Notes: a model not told the origin generated them from the sequence alone. A stretch of 64,000 nucleotides of DNA from an uncultured Prevotella sp. (GCA_927910885.1 CAKMOD010000032.1:1-64000); one strand, 5' to 3'. Positions 52,139 through 62,673 are shown, numbered from the stretch's first letter. A program made the numbers and translations.

Positions 52139-53497
52139 TTGTCTTTTACGTTTTAAAAGTTGATATAATTTATTTGATTGTTCTCTTTGTAATAACCATT
52201 CCTCCTTTTGCTTCAACCATTCCTCACGTTTTCTTACCCATCGTGTCCATGACCAGATTCGGTCGGCAACAATAAGGAGTGTCAGTGGGAAGATATAGCA
52301 AATAAGAATCAAGACAATCTTTGTCCATGTCTTATTTTCTGGTTCACGTCCTGCTTCAATAAGTGATAATGGAGCGTTCAGCTCTGCCTGCTTAGGAAGG
52401 GCATTGTGACTCCACTTATTGATGATAGTACCTTTGTAAAGTAGCACCAAGCCAGGGTTACTACGGATGATTGTTTTAAGCGTTGTACCATCAGTTGTAT
52501 AGAAAGGATACTCGGCTCCCGTAATATCTCGCCAGTGTTTTACAGCTTTATCCGTACTTGCAGTCAGTCCATAGAAACCATAACCATTCTCTTTCGCATA
52601 TTCATAGATTGCATCAATCTCACCAAAGTTACTATCGTCAGCACGCTCTAATACTGGGGCTACGAGTAGGAAAGTATATCCATCTTTGGTTAATATGCTA
52701 TCAGTAAGATCTTCTCCCGTCTTTTCGTCTGTAATAGAGAAGTCGTGGATAGGAGGTTCATAGCCTTTTTCAAGTATCTCTTGATGTGTATCTTTGAATA
52801 CCCACGTAGAATCATCGTATGGGTAATCATTCTCAGTGAACTCCTTTGTTACACCATCTTTCTCACAAATAAAGGTTGTCTTGTAAGTTGTCTGCTTGGC
52901 ACCTTCAGGAATCTCCATGGCTTTCTTGATATTCTGACCAATGTAATAAGGACGGAAATCGAAGATAGGCAAATGATAAAGACTCAGTATAGATGCCGTG
53001 AATATAAAGACAATCGTAAAGTAGAAAGCAATCCACTGATTGGTTTTTGATACAAAGCGTATCTGATAAAGTGGCCAACGTGCAAGGATGAAGGCAGCAA
53101 TCAAGAGTATAAGGTTCTTGATGAAAGTCTGTGTGTTTGTGAGGTGAATAGCATCACCAAAGCATCCACAATCCTGTATTGGATTGCTTACAGTAAGCCA
53201 CAGGGTCACAAGCGTCATCACAACCATAATGATGAGTGAAAGCTTGCTGGCAAGTCGTCGACGGATAGCAAGCAGGAGCATCACACCCAATGTGAACTCT
53301 ATAGCTGCCAGTCCGACAGATAATATCAATTGTGCCCAGTCTGGAATATAAGCCGACAACTGTACCGCCTCTAAGTATTCTGCAATCTTATATTGCGAAC
53401 CTAAGGGGTCAATTGCTTTGACGAAGCCCGAAAAGATGAATGTCAAAGCAAGTAGGGCACGGCTGAAGTTTACCAGTATGGACTTTATTTTATTCAT
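52139..53497 (-). CDS. DoxX/MauE-like membrane protein (BT_3928 family), reads in frame into tpiA
   Basis: About 453 residues before the tpiA Met. Four membrane segments at the N-terminus ([18 protein letters not shown] is the DoxX/MauE start), a CxC pair in [12 protein letters not shown], then a soluble part with a thioredoxin-like look ([39 protein letters not shown]) but no active-site Cys pair, a further membrane segment (about 398-418) and a basic tail. No stop separates it from tpiA. One A fewer in a homopolymer near 52144-52158 would end it ...QLLNVKDK-stop with a 4-nt overlap, the usual two-gene layout. I start at ATG 53497; it overlaps the DUF1599 gene by 8 nt. Confidence 0.82.
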
Positions 53498-54038
53498 GTA
53501 GTTTGATTGCTCCAAAAACAGCGTAGTTCATTATATCCATATAATTGGCATCGATACCCTCGCTGACAAGCGTTGCACCGCCAAGGTCTTCAATCTCCTT
53601 AATACGTTCAATCTTTGTTAGGATTAAATCGGTATAGCTGCTGACACGCATGTCGCGCCAAGCCTCGCCATAGTCGTGATTCTTCTTTATCATCAACTCG
53701 TATGACTCCTTTGCGTAGCTATCGTATAGTGCTAATGCCTCATCAGGTGTCATATCAACGCTGTCGACAAAGCCTTTTTCCAGCTGGATAAGTCCTACGA
53801 TACTGTAGTTTATCAGTGCGATAAACTCTGGGCGGATGCCTTCACCCACCAAACTTTCACCCGTAATCTCCAGAGAACGGATACGTTTCGCCTTAATAAA
53901 GAGCTGATCGGTAAGGGAAGATGGGCGCAGAATACGCCATGAAGCGCCATAGTCGTGGAGCTTCTTCCCAAAGAGACTTCTGCACTCGGCGAGTACATCT
54001 TGAAATTCCTGCTGTGTCTTTGTCAGTTGACTTGCCAT
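53490..54038 (-). CDS. DUF1599 domain protein with two tandem copies
   Basis: This is a 182-residue protein made of two repeats of about 65 residues. Repeat 1 starts [20 protein letters not shown] and repeat 2 starts [20 protein letters not shown]. Both continue with RI...E..G..LV.EGI and end with a N-Y-S/A-I/V-x-G-x-I-x-L segment. The family is common in Bacteroidota; the function is unknown. ATG 54038 is chosen because the TATTTTTG box at 54067-54060 places the RNA start near 54053, after the alternative ATG at 54062. It heads the run DUF1599, DoxX-like, tpiA. Confidence 0.85.
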   Translation of the reverse strand: MASQLTKTQQEFQDVLAECRSLFGKKLHDYGASWRILRPSSLTDQLFIKAKRIRSLEITGESLVGEGIRPEFIALINYSIVGLIQLEKGFVDSVDMTPDEALALYDSYAKESYELMIKKNHDYGEAWRDMRVSSYTDLILTKIERIKEIEDLGGATLVSEGIDANYMDIMNYAVFGAIKLHE

Positions 54039-54059
54039 AGTCTTGTATTGATTTGACTG

Positions 54060-54067
54060 CAAAAATA
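54060..54067 (-). promoter_or_regulatory. -7 box of the DUF1599-tpiA transcript
   Basis: TATTTTTG on the minus strand, 22 nt before ATG 54038. It decides the start codon. No exact TTTG -33 box is seen. Confidence 0.6.
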
Positions 54068-54483
54068 CAGAATTTCGCTGTAATAAACGAATGAATTAAC
54101 AACTATTCCTGTGTTTAAGATTGGTTTGTAAATCATTGCAACAGATTATAACAAGGGTTTGAATAATCATTATTAACCTTTGTGTTGAGGAAAGAAGCGT
54201 GTCTTTTTGTAGGATTATAAGCCTTTCAGAGAGTTTTAACCATAAGTCGTTTTAAGGAAAACCGTATGTTTTAATATTCTTCCGTTTAATACATAGATGG
54301 TTAATAGAATGAAAGGTGGGATTATACTTGCATGGTCTCACCTCCCAAATTAGATAACCTTACAAAGGGGATAAATTACAAGATAAAATGCAATAGACAC
54401 TATGTCTATCTGGCTTTTACAAATAATTTATTCCCATACCATAGCTTTTTGTAAATAATTTTTATACAACTCGAATCTGACAC

Positions 54484-54617
54484 ATGCTCTTTTGGCTTTT
54501 AAAAGATGCCTAATAGACTTGCAAAAGATGCCCTTTAAAGGTCTAACTAACGCCCTTTTGAAGTCCAAAAAAGCATCTTTTACTTTGCTACTTTATAACT
54601 AACTGATTCTCTGTTGA
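54484..54617 (+). repeat. 22-bp tandem array (family 2), copy 2
   Basis: Four 22-bp units start at 54484, 54506, 54528 and 54550, with a fifth partial one at 54572, then a conserved tail (CTACTTTATAACTAACTGAT). Units begin ATGCC/ATGCT/ACGCC plus a T-rich stretch. It is about 85% identical by eye to the inverted copy at 63791-63927. The rest of the 888-nt gap 54063-54950 is AT-rich, with no gene or RNA I can recognise apart from the cca promoter. Confidence 0.82.
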
Positions 54618-54889
54618 TTGCAAACTTGCTTTTTATATGTATTTTTGCCCTTATTTATAGATGTTTTATTTGAAATTATGTAATGAATTTTCAAAATCTT
54701 CCCTGCGTTTTCGTTGTATTAAAATGGAAAGAATTTCTGTGTCGGGGGTTAATAAGAGAATAGCCTGTTGAGAGCTTTAGCTATGTTTTTTGTTCAATGT
54801 GTTACTTTGTTTCTTTCGTCAAAACTATATGAAAACTATCTGCGCATTTAACGAAAGAACCATAAAATGCGTATCCATTTAGTTTTGAA

Positions 54890-54921
54890 CTTGTGAGAGT
54901 TGTGGAAAATATGTATCTTTG
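54890..54921 (+). promoter_or_regulatory. Promoter of cca
   Basis: CTTG (54890-54893), 20 bp, TATCTTTG (54914-54921). The RNA should start near 54928, about 23 nt before the ATG. Confidence 0.75.
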
Positions 54922-54950
54922 CATGATTCTTATTATAAAGATAACATTAT

Positions 54951-56375
54951 ATGCGAGATCTCTCAGATGCCGAATTGGCACAGCTTATAGACAAAGATAT
55001 ATTTCATCATATTTCAATAGCAGCTGATAAACTTGGCTTGGAATGCTATGTTGTGGGCGGTTACGTGCGTGACTTGTTCTTAGAACGTCCGTCAAATGAT
55101 ATAGATGTTGTGGTTGTTGGAAGTGGTATTCAGGTTGCAAGTGAATTGAAAGCCATCTTAGGTAAGAAGGCTCATTTGTCAGTTTTCCGTAATTTTGGTA
55201 CAGCACAGGTAAAGTACAAGAATATAGAGGTAGAGTTTGTTGGCGCGCGAAAGGAAAGTTATAGCCACGATAGTAGAAAACCGATAGTTGAAGATGGCAC
55301 ATTAGAAGATGACCAGAATCGCCGTGATTTCACGATTAATGCGATGGCTATATGCTTGAATAAAGCACGCTTTGGCGAATTGGTTGACCCATTTGATGGT
55401 GTTGATGACCTTTGGGATGGTATTATCCGTACGCCACTTGATCCTGATATTACTTTCTCTGATGACCCATTACGTATGATGCGTTGTGTTCGCTTTGCTA
55501 CACAACTTAACTTTTTCATAGAGGACGAGACCTTTGAGGCTTTGGAACGTAATGCTGAACGAATCAAGATTATAAGTGGGGAACGTATTGAAGAGGAGTT
55601 GAATAAGATTATGATGACTGCAACACCAAGCAAGGGATTTATAGAACTATATCGTTGTGGTCTTTTGCAGCTTATTCTTCCAGAACTTGTTGCACTTGAT
55701 ATCGTGGACACAAGAAACGGACGTGCTCATAAGAACAATTTCTATCATACGCTTGAAGTATTGGATAATATCTGTAAGTACACGGATAATCTATGGTTGC
55801 GTTGGTCTGCGTTGTTGCATGATGTGGGCAAGGCTAAGTGTAAGCGTTGGGATGCTACAGCGGGTTGGACCTTCCATAATCATAACTTTGTGGGTGCAAA
55901 GATGGTTCCAAACATCTTCCGTCGTCTTAAACTCCCGATGGATAGTAAGATGAAGTATGTGCAGAAACAAGTTGATTTGCACATGCGTCCGATTGCTATT
56001 GCTGATGAGGAGGTGACCGATTCTGCGGTACGTCGATTGCTGAATGATGCTGGTGATGATATAGATGACTTGATGACCCTCTGTGAAGCAGATATAACAA
56101 GTAAGAATGCTGTCCGTAAACAGCGTTTCTTAGATAACTTTCGTATTGTTCGTGAGAAATTAAAAGACTTGAAAGATCGTGATTATAAGCGTCTTTTACA
56201 GCCTTGTGTTGATGGAAACGAGATAATGGAAATGTTTAATTTGAAACCAAGTAGGGAGGTTGGAGTGCTGAAACAAACACTGAAAGACGCTGTACTTGAC
56301 AATAGAGTTCCTAATGAACGTGAACCGCTTTTAGCTTTGTTACGAGAAAAGGCAAAGGAATTGGGTTTAGTATAG
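54951..56375 (+). CDS. cca: CCA tRNA nucleotidyltransferase with HD domain
   Basis: This is a 474-residue class II nucleotidyltransferase that builds or repairs the tRNA 3' CCA end, needed here because the tRNA-Pro in this window does not encode CCA. Motifs: VVGGYVRDLFLERPSNDIDV (binding and metal Asp pair), RRDFTINAMAI, the DPLRMMRCVRFATQL helix, and an HD phosphohydrolase domain (SALLHDVGKAKC). A poly(A) polymerase is possible in this superfamily but less likely. It is monocistronic with a clear promoter. Confidence 0.93.
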   Translation: MRDLSDAELAQLIDKDIFHHISIAADKLGLECYVVGGYVRDLFLERPSNDIDVVVVGSGIQVASELKAILGKKAHLSVFRNFGTAQVKYKNIEVEFVGARKESYSHDSRKPIVEDGTLEDDQNRRDFTINAMAICLNKARFGELVDPFDGVDDLWDGIIRTPLDPDITFSDDPLRMMRCVRFATQLNFFIEDETFEALERNAERIKIISGERIEEELNKIMMTATPSKGFIELYRCGLLQLILPELVALDIVDTRNGRAHKNNFYHTLEVLDNICKYTDNLWLRWSALLHDVGKAKCKRWDATAGWTFHNHNFVGAKMVPNIFRRLKLPMDSKMKYVQKQVDLHMRPIAIADEEVTDSAVRRLLNDAGDDIDDLMTLCEADITSKNAVRKQRFLDNFRIVREKLKDLKDRDYKRLLQPCVDGNEIMEMFNLKPSREVGVLKQTLKDAVLDNRVPNEREPLLALLREKAKELGLV

Positions 56376-56428
56376 CCAATTATTGTTAAAAAGAAGCTAT
56401 AAACTGAGGCGATTTAAATATTAATATG

Positions 56429-56476
56429 TATATTTGTACGCTGAAAACTATAACGTTATCGTGTAGTTTTCAGCGT
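56429..56476 (+). promoter_or_regulatory. -7 box followed by a 13-bp perfect dyad upstream of the efflux operon
   Basis: TATATTTG (56429-56436) is followed after 1 nt by ACGCTGAAAACTA (56438-56450) and its exact inverse TAGTTTTCAGCGT (56464-56476). The dyad spans the expected RNA start; the leader to the operon ATG is about 126 nt. It could alternatively be the cca terminator, although the T-run is poor. Confidence 0.6.
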
Positions 56477-56568
56477 GCTTTGTTTAGTAACAAATAAACT
56501 TTTCGTATATAGGTTAAACCTTAGTTTTCCGATTGAATTGAGATAATAAAGAATATATTTTAATAGGT

Positions 56569-57906
56569 ATGAAGAAAAAAAGTATCTTATTGTCTGCTAT
56601 AACAGCAGTGACAGTGTTACTTACCAGTTGCGGTGGAGGAGGTAGACAAAGCCTTCCAACAAATGATGAGTATCCAGTAGTTACAATTGGTGCAGCTAAT
56701 GCACAGTTGAAAACAACATTCCCAGCAACTATTAAGGGTGTACAGGATGTTGAGGTACGCCCGAAAGTTAGTGGCTTTATTACAAAGTTGTATGTGCATG
56801 AAGGTGAGTATGTTCGTGCAGGACAGGTTCTCTTCGTGGTAGATAACTCTACTTATCAGGCTGCAGTGCGTCAGGCGGAGGCTCAGGTAGCATCAGCGCA
56901 AAGCGGTGTTGCTGGTGCGCAGGCTCGTGTCGTACAAGCTAATGCAAGTCTTAATTCAGCTAATGCTCAGGCTGCAACATCACGTCTGGCTTATAGTAAC
57001 AGCAAGAACCTTTATAATAATAAGGTGATTGGCGATTATGAGATGGAGGCTGCTAAGAATACTTACGAGACAGCGCAGGCAGCAGTTAGCCAAGCACAGA
57101 GTGGTGTTGCATCAGCTAATGCTGCTGTAACCCAGGCTCAGGCAGCTGTTCGTCAGGCTCAGGCAATGCTTGCAACAGCTAAGGATAACCTTGGCTTCTG
57201 CTATGTGAAGAGTCCTGCATCTGGTTATGTAGGTAGTCTTCCTTATAAGGAGGGTGCTTTGGTCAGCGCATCTTCTGCACAGCCAGTTACTACAGTCAGC
57301 AATACTTCTTCTATCGAAGTTTATTTCTCAATGACTGAATCTGATGTATTGAAGCTCAGTCGTACTAATAATGGTTTGAACAATGCTATCAAGTCTTTCC
57401 CAAGTGTTAGTTTGTTGTTGGCTGATGGTACAATCTACAACCATGAGGGAGTTGTTGTTAAGACCAGTGGTATTATTGATGCAACAACTGGTACAGTAAG
57501 TGTTATAGCACGTTTCCCTAACCCGGAGCACTTGTTGAAGAGCGGTGGAAGTGGTCAGATTATTATTGCAAAGACTAACAATCGTGCTTTGTTGGTACCA
57601 CAAGAGGCTACTGTACAGGTTCAGGATAAGATCTTTGTATATAAAGTTGACGCTGATAGTAAGGTGCACTATACCGAGATTACAGTTGAACCACAGAATG
57701 ATGGTATCAATTATATCGTTACAAGTGGTCTTAAGATGGGCGATCGTATTGTGAGCAAGGGCCTTTCAAGTCTTGAAGATGGCTCAAAGATTACAGCACT
57801 TACTCCTGCAGAGTATGACAAAGCCATTGAGAAAGCAGAGAAATTGGGTGCAAACCAAGGTTCAGCATCAGGCTTCCTTAAAGCAATGAAGGGAGAAGAT
57901 AAGTAA
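56569..57906 (+). CDS. RND efflux periplasmic adaptor (AcrA/MexA-like) lipoprotein
   Basis: This is a 445-residue adaptor joining the inner membrane pump to the outer membrane channel. Lipoprotein signal with Cys21 (LLTSCGGGG); lipoyl half (DVEVRPKVSGFITKLYVHEG); a long Ala/Gln-rich coiled-coil hairpin (about 100-205, with many AQAAVRQAQA-type heptads); second lipoyl half (SGYVGSLPYKEGALVS); beta-barrel and membrane-proximal domains to the end. The permease follows after 89 nt and the channel after that. Confidence 0.95.
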   Translation: MKKKSILLSAITAVTVLLTSCGGGGRQSLPTNDEYPVVTIGAANAQLKTTFPATIKGVQDVEVRPKVSGFITKLYVHEGEYVRAGQVLFVVDNSTYQAAVRQAEAQVASAQSGVAGAQARVVQANASLNSANAQAATSRLAYSNSKNLYNNKVIGDYEMEAAKNTYETAQAAVSQAQSGVASANAAVTQAQAAVRQAQAMLATAKDNLGFCYVKSPASGYVGSLPYKEGALVSASSAQPVTTVSNTSSIEVYFSMTESDVLKLSRTNNGLNNAIKSFPSVSLLLADGTIYNHEGVVVKTSGIIDATTGTVSVIARFPNPEHLLKSGGSGQIIIAKTNNRALLVPQEATVQVQDKIFVYKVDADSKVHYTEITVEPQNDGINYIVTSGLKMGDRIVSKGLSSLEDGSKITALTPAEYDKAIEKAEKLGANQGSASGFLKAMKGEDK

Positions 57907-57995
57907 GTGATAGGTGATAGGTGTTGAATGATGGGTGATGATGAATTGCTTAACTCATTCGACATTTATAAACCCTAAATAAACAATTAGGTATT

Positions 57996-60900
57996 ATGAC
58001 ATTTACGAATTTTATCAAACGACCAGTATTGTCAACGGTTATATCAATCTTCTTTGTACTCTTGGGTATAATTGGATTGATATCATTGCCTATTGAACAA
58101 TATCCGAATATTGCACCTCCTACGATTTCTATTCAGACATTTTATCAGGGAGCAGATGCTCAGACTGTTTTGAATTCAGTTATCACACCATTGGAGGAGA
58201 GTATCAATGGTGTTGAGAACATGACCTATATGGAGTCAACAGCAACCAATGCTGGTATGGCTATGATTACTGTTTACTTCAAGCAGGGTGCAGACCCTAA
58301 TATGGCAGCTGTCAATGTACAGAACCGTGTGTCACAAGCACAGGCGTTGTTGCCAGCAGAAGTAACACGTGTGGGTGTGACGGTGTCAAAGCGTCAGAGC
58401 TCAAATGTGGTGATGTATTCTCTTACGACAGATGATGGACGATATGATGATGAGTTCTTGACGAACTATAACAATATTAATATCGTACCAATGTTGAAGC
58501 GTATCAACGGTGTTGGTGATGTACAGACACCGGGTATGAAGACTTACTCTATGCGTATTTGGCTCCAGCCAGATAAGATGAAGCAGCATAAACTTGTCCC
58601 ATCAGATGTATCTATGGCTTTGGCAGAGCAGAATATTGAGGCTGCGCCGGGTTCATTTGGTGAGCAGAGCAATCAGAAGTTTGAATATACCATGCGTTAT
58701 AAGGGTCGTCTAAAAGACCCCAGAGGAGTATGGTAATATTATCATCTCAAGCAATTCTAATGGCCAGACCGTTCACTTGCGCGATGTAGCAAAGGTTGAG
58801 TTAGGTGGTTTGCAGTATTCTGTTATGATGAAGAACAATAGTCGTCCTGCTGTTATTGGTATGATTAATCAGGTTGCTGGTTCTAATGCTACACAAATTG
58901 CAGATGACGTGAAGACAGCCTTGGCGGATGCTCAGAAGCAGATGCCACCAGGTATGAAAGTTACTATTGAGCAGGATGTTACCGAGTTCCTCTTTGCTTC
59001 TATTGAAGAAGTACTCTTTACCTTGGTAATTACGCTTTTGTTGGTATTCTTCGTTGTGTACATCTTCTTGCAGGACTTCCGCTCTACGGTTATTCCAATG
59101 ATTGCCGTACCAGTGGCTTTGATAGGTACCTTCTTCTTCCTTTGGGTATTTGGTTTCTCCATCAACCTATTGACACTTTCGGCATTGCTGTTGGCGATTG
59201 CGATTGTGGTCGATGATGCCATCGTGGTCGTTGAGGCTGTACATGCAAAACTTGATTTAGGTTATAAGAGTGCGTTGACCGCTGCTATTGATGCGATGAA
59301 CGAAATCTCTGGTGCTATTATTTCTATTACTTTGGTAATGGCAGCCGTATTCGTGCCTGTATCATTTATGGGTGGAACCTCTGGTACATTCTATCGTGAG
59401 TTTGGTGTGACGATGGCTGTGTCTATCGTTATCTCTGCTTTGAATGCTTTAACATTATCTCCAGCACTTTGTGCTATCTTCTTGAAACCACATAGCAAGG
59501 ATGAGGAGCATAAAAAGCTGTCACGTATTGACCGCTTCCACATGGCTTTCAATACGCAGTATGACAAGATTAATACTAAGTATCAGACGGTTGTAGAGAA
59601 GATTATCAATCATCGTTGGATTTCGAGTGTTACGGTCATCTTGGGTATTGTAGCACTTGTTGTTACAATGAAATTCACGCAGACTGGTCTTGTTCCAAAT
59701 GAGGATACAGGTACGTTGTTTGCAATGATTAGTTTGCCACCGGGTACATCACAGGTAGAGACCCAAAAGGTAACTGATCAAGTTGATAAGATGTTGGCAA
59801 GTAACCCATATATCGAACGTCGTGAGCAAATTGTTGGTTACAACTTCATGGCAGGACTGGGTTCTAACCAGTCAACCTTTATTATCAAGTTAAAACCATT
59901 TGCCGAGCGTAAGTATGGAATGATAGATCGCATTAAGTCTGTCTTTGATGGCGCAGGTATAGCCGGCTTGTTCATCGACCCTACATCATCTAATATGATT
60001 TTGGGTATGATTTACAAGCAGACAGCAAGTATCAAGGGTGCACAGATTATTGCTTTTGGATCACCAATGATTCCTGGTTATGGACTCACAAATGGTGTGT
60101 CTTTCGTGTTGCAGGATAAGACGGGTGGCGACCTTAATAAGTTCTATAAGGTAGCACAGGATTATTTAGCAGCATTGAACAAGCGACCAGAGTTTAGCCG
60201 AGCACTTACTACCTACAACCCTAACTATCCACAGTATATGGTAGATGTTGATGTGGCAAAGGCAAAACAGGCAGGTACATCACCAGCTGCAATTCTCTCA
60301 GTATTGCAGGGATATTATGGTGGTATGTATGCTTCGAACTTCAACGCTTATGGTAAACTCTTCCGTGTTATGATTCAAGGTACGGTTGAGAGTCGTATGA
60401 ATGAGGATGGACTGACCAATATCTATGTAAGAACAGCTGGTGGAATGGCACCTGTAAGCGAGTTCTGTACATTGAAGCGTGTCTATGGTCCATCAAATAT
60501 CACTCGTTTCAACCTCTTTACCTCTATCGCAATCAATGCTACACCAGCTGATGGTTACTCTTCTGGTCAGGCAATCCAGGCTGCTGAGGAAGTTGCAAAA
60601 CAAGTATTGCCACAGGGTTATGGTTATGAGTTCTCTGGTCTGACTCGTTCAGAGAAGGAGGCATCTAACTCTACCGCAATGATTTTTGTTCTTTGTATCG
60701 TATTCGTTTACTTGATTTTGAGTGCTCAGTATGAGAGTTACATCCTTCCTTTGGCTGTAATTCTTTCTATTCCTATCGGTTTGTCTGGTGCATTTATCTT
60801 TACGTTAATCTTCGGACATAACAATGATATCTATATGCAGATTTCGCTGATTATGTTGATTGGTCTGTTGGCAAAGAATGCTATTCTTATTGTAGAGTTC

Positions 60901-61260
60901 GCTCTTGAGCGTCGTCGTACAGGTATGGCTATTAAGTATGCAGCAATCTTAGGTGCTGGTGCTCGTCTGCGTCCTATCCTTATGACCTCTCTTGCAATGA
61001 TTATCGGTTTGTTACCATTGATGTTTGCAAGTGGTGTAGGTCGTAATGGTAACCAGACGTTGGGTGCAGCTGCTGTCGGTGGTATGCTTATCGGTACACT
61101 TTGTCAGGTATTCGTTGTCCCAGCTCTGTTCGCCTTCTTCCAGTACTTGCAGGAGCGTGTTAAGCCTCTCGTATTTGAGGATGAAGCAAGCCGTGATGTA
61201 ATCAAGGAACTTGAGCAGTTCTCAAAGGGACCTGCAACGGATTATAAGATTGAAGAGTAG
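57996..61260 (+). pseudogene. RND multidrug efflux permease (AcrB/HAE1-like), frameshifted near residue 243
   Basis: With one base removed this encodes about 1,087 residues, the proton-driven trimeric pump. The first part has TM1 and the porter start (FIKRPVLSTVISIFFVLLG, QTFYQGADAQTV). The second has the TM4 proton-relay Asp pair (AIAIVVDDAIVVVEAVHAKL) and TM10-12 (IGLLAKNAILIVEFALE). The frame breaks at the CCCC of 58718-58721: it reads D-P-R-G-V-W-stop; with three C it reads D-P-E-E-Y-G-N-I-I-I-S and continues to 61260. As read, only a 246-residue fragment would be made. The family match is not in doubt; whether the break is real is. Confidence 0.95.
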
Positions 61261-61280
61261 ACACTAATAAAGGAATAATA

Positions 61281-62660
61281 ATGAAGAAAATAAATATAAT
61301 CATCATAGCTCTTGCAGCCCTGTCACTGACAGGCTGTAAGAGTCTCTATGGCAATTACGAACGTCCTGACGTTAAGACGAACGGCATTGTGCGCGATCCT
61401 ATTGATGACAAGGCAACGCTTGAAGGTGCTAATGACTTCGGTAATCTGCCATGGCGTAGTGTCTTCACTGACCCACATTTGCAGACACTTATTGAGAAAG
61501 CTCTTAATAATAACCCTGACTTGCTCAATGCTGCATTGAATGTTGATATTGCTGAGCAGCAGGTTAAGGCGGCTAAGTTGTCTTTCTTGCCATCGGTTGT
61601 TTTTGCACCGACGGGAACTATCTCTCATTTCGGAACGCATACATCATCTACACAGTCTTATTCACTTCCTATCTCAGCAAGCTGGGAGGTAGACCTCTTT
61701 GGTAAGCTTCGTTCTACTAAGAAGTCCGCTCAAATGGCGTTAATGCAGGTACAGGACTATAAGGTTTATGCGCAGACAAACCTCATCGGTAGTGTTGCCA
61801 ACCTTTACTATACACTCTTGATGCTCGATCGTCAGAAGCAGATAGTTGATAACATGTTAGGTCTGACCAAGAATACTTGGGACGTGATGAAACTGCAAAT
61901 GGAGTTTGGTCGTGCTCGTTCAACGAGTGTACAGAGTGCTGAGGCTGCTTTTTACAGTGTTCAGACACAGGCTGCAGACATTCGTCGTCAGATTCGTGAG
62001 ACAGAGAATACACTTAGTTTACTTCTTGGTGAGCCTGCTCAGACGGTTGCACGTGGAAGTCTTGAGAACCAGAGTTTGCCAGCTAACTTTGCAGGTGGTA
62101 TTGGTGTACAGTTGTTGAGTAACCGTGCTGATGTTCATGCTAACGAAATGGCTTTGGCACAGTGCTTCTATAATGTACAGACAGCTCGTAGCCGTTTCTA
62201 TCCGTCATTGACTATTTCTCCTACTGGTGCATGGACGAATGGTGGTGGTATGGTAAATCCTGGAAAACTTCTTTTAAGTGTTGTAGGAAGTCTTACACAA
62301 CCTATCTTTATGCGTGGCCAACTGACAGCAGGATTGCGTGTTGCTGAAGATAAATATAAGCAGGCATACAATACATGGCAGAACAGTATTCTTAAAGCAG
62401 GTTCTGAGGTGAGCAATGCGCTTGTAGCTTACAATGCAGCCAATGAGAAAGAGCAGTTGCGCCAGCAGCAGATTGATGTCTTGAAGAAGAATGTTGAGCA
62501 CACACAGATGCTTTACACTCAGAGTTCAAGCACTTATCTTGAGGTTATCACTGCACAACAGAGTTTGCTTAACGCTGAAATCTCACAGGTACAGGAACAG
62601 TTTACAAAGCTTCAGTCAATTGTCAATCTGTACAAGGCTTTGGGTGGAGGTGCGAAGTAA
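61281..62660 (+). CDS. Outer membrane efflux channel lipoprotein (OprM/NodT family)
   Basis: This is a 459-residue TolC-type channel with lipoprotein signal (ALSLTGCKSLYG, Cys19). It has two OEP repeats: N-terminal (LIEKALNNNPDLLNAALNVD...QQVKAAKLSFLPSV) and C-terminal (GIGVQLLSNRADVHANEMAL...ARSRFYPSLTISP), with long helices ending QSLLNAEISQVQEQFTKL. It starts 20 nt after the permease and completes the three-part pump. The order adaptor, permease, channel is usual for Bacteroidota RND operons. Confidence 0.95.
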   Translation: MKKINIIIIALAALSLTGCKSLYGNYERPDVKTNGIVRDPIDDKATLEGANDFGNLPWRSVFTDPHLQTLIEKALNNNPDLLNAALNVDIAEQQVKAAKLSFLPSVVFAPTGTISHFGTHTSSTQSYSLPISASWEVDLFGKLRSTKKSAQMALMQVQDYKVYAQTNLIGSVANLYYTLLMLDRQKQIVDNMLGLTKNTWDVMKLQMEFGRARSTSVQSAEAAFYSVQTQAADIRRQIRETENTLSLLLGEPAQTVARGSLENQSLPANFAGGIGVQLLSNRADVHANEMALAQCFYNVQTARSRFYPSLTISPTGAWTNGGGMVNPGKLLLSVVGSLTQPIFMRGQLTAGLRVAEDKYKQAYNTWQNSILKAGSEVSNALVAYNAANEKEQLRQQQIDVLKKNVEHTQMLYTQSSSTYLEVITAQQSLLNAEISQVQEQFTKLQSIVNLYKALGGGAK

Positions 62661-62673
62661 TTTAGAATTCTAT

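Noticed and set aside
58718..58721. Phase variation at the CCCC tract of the RND permease
   Set aside because: Four bases is too short for frequent slippage; a sequencing error or simple mutation is more likely.
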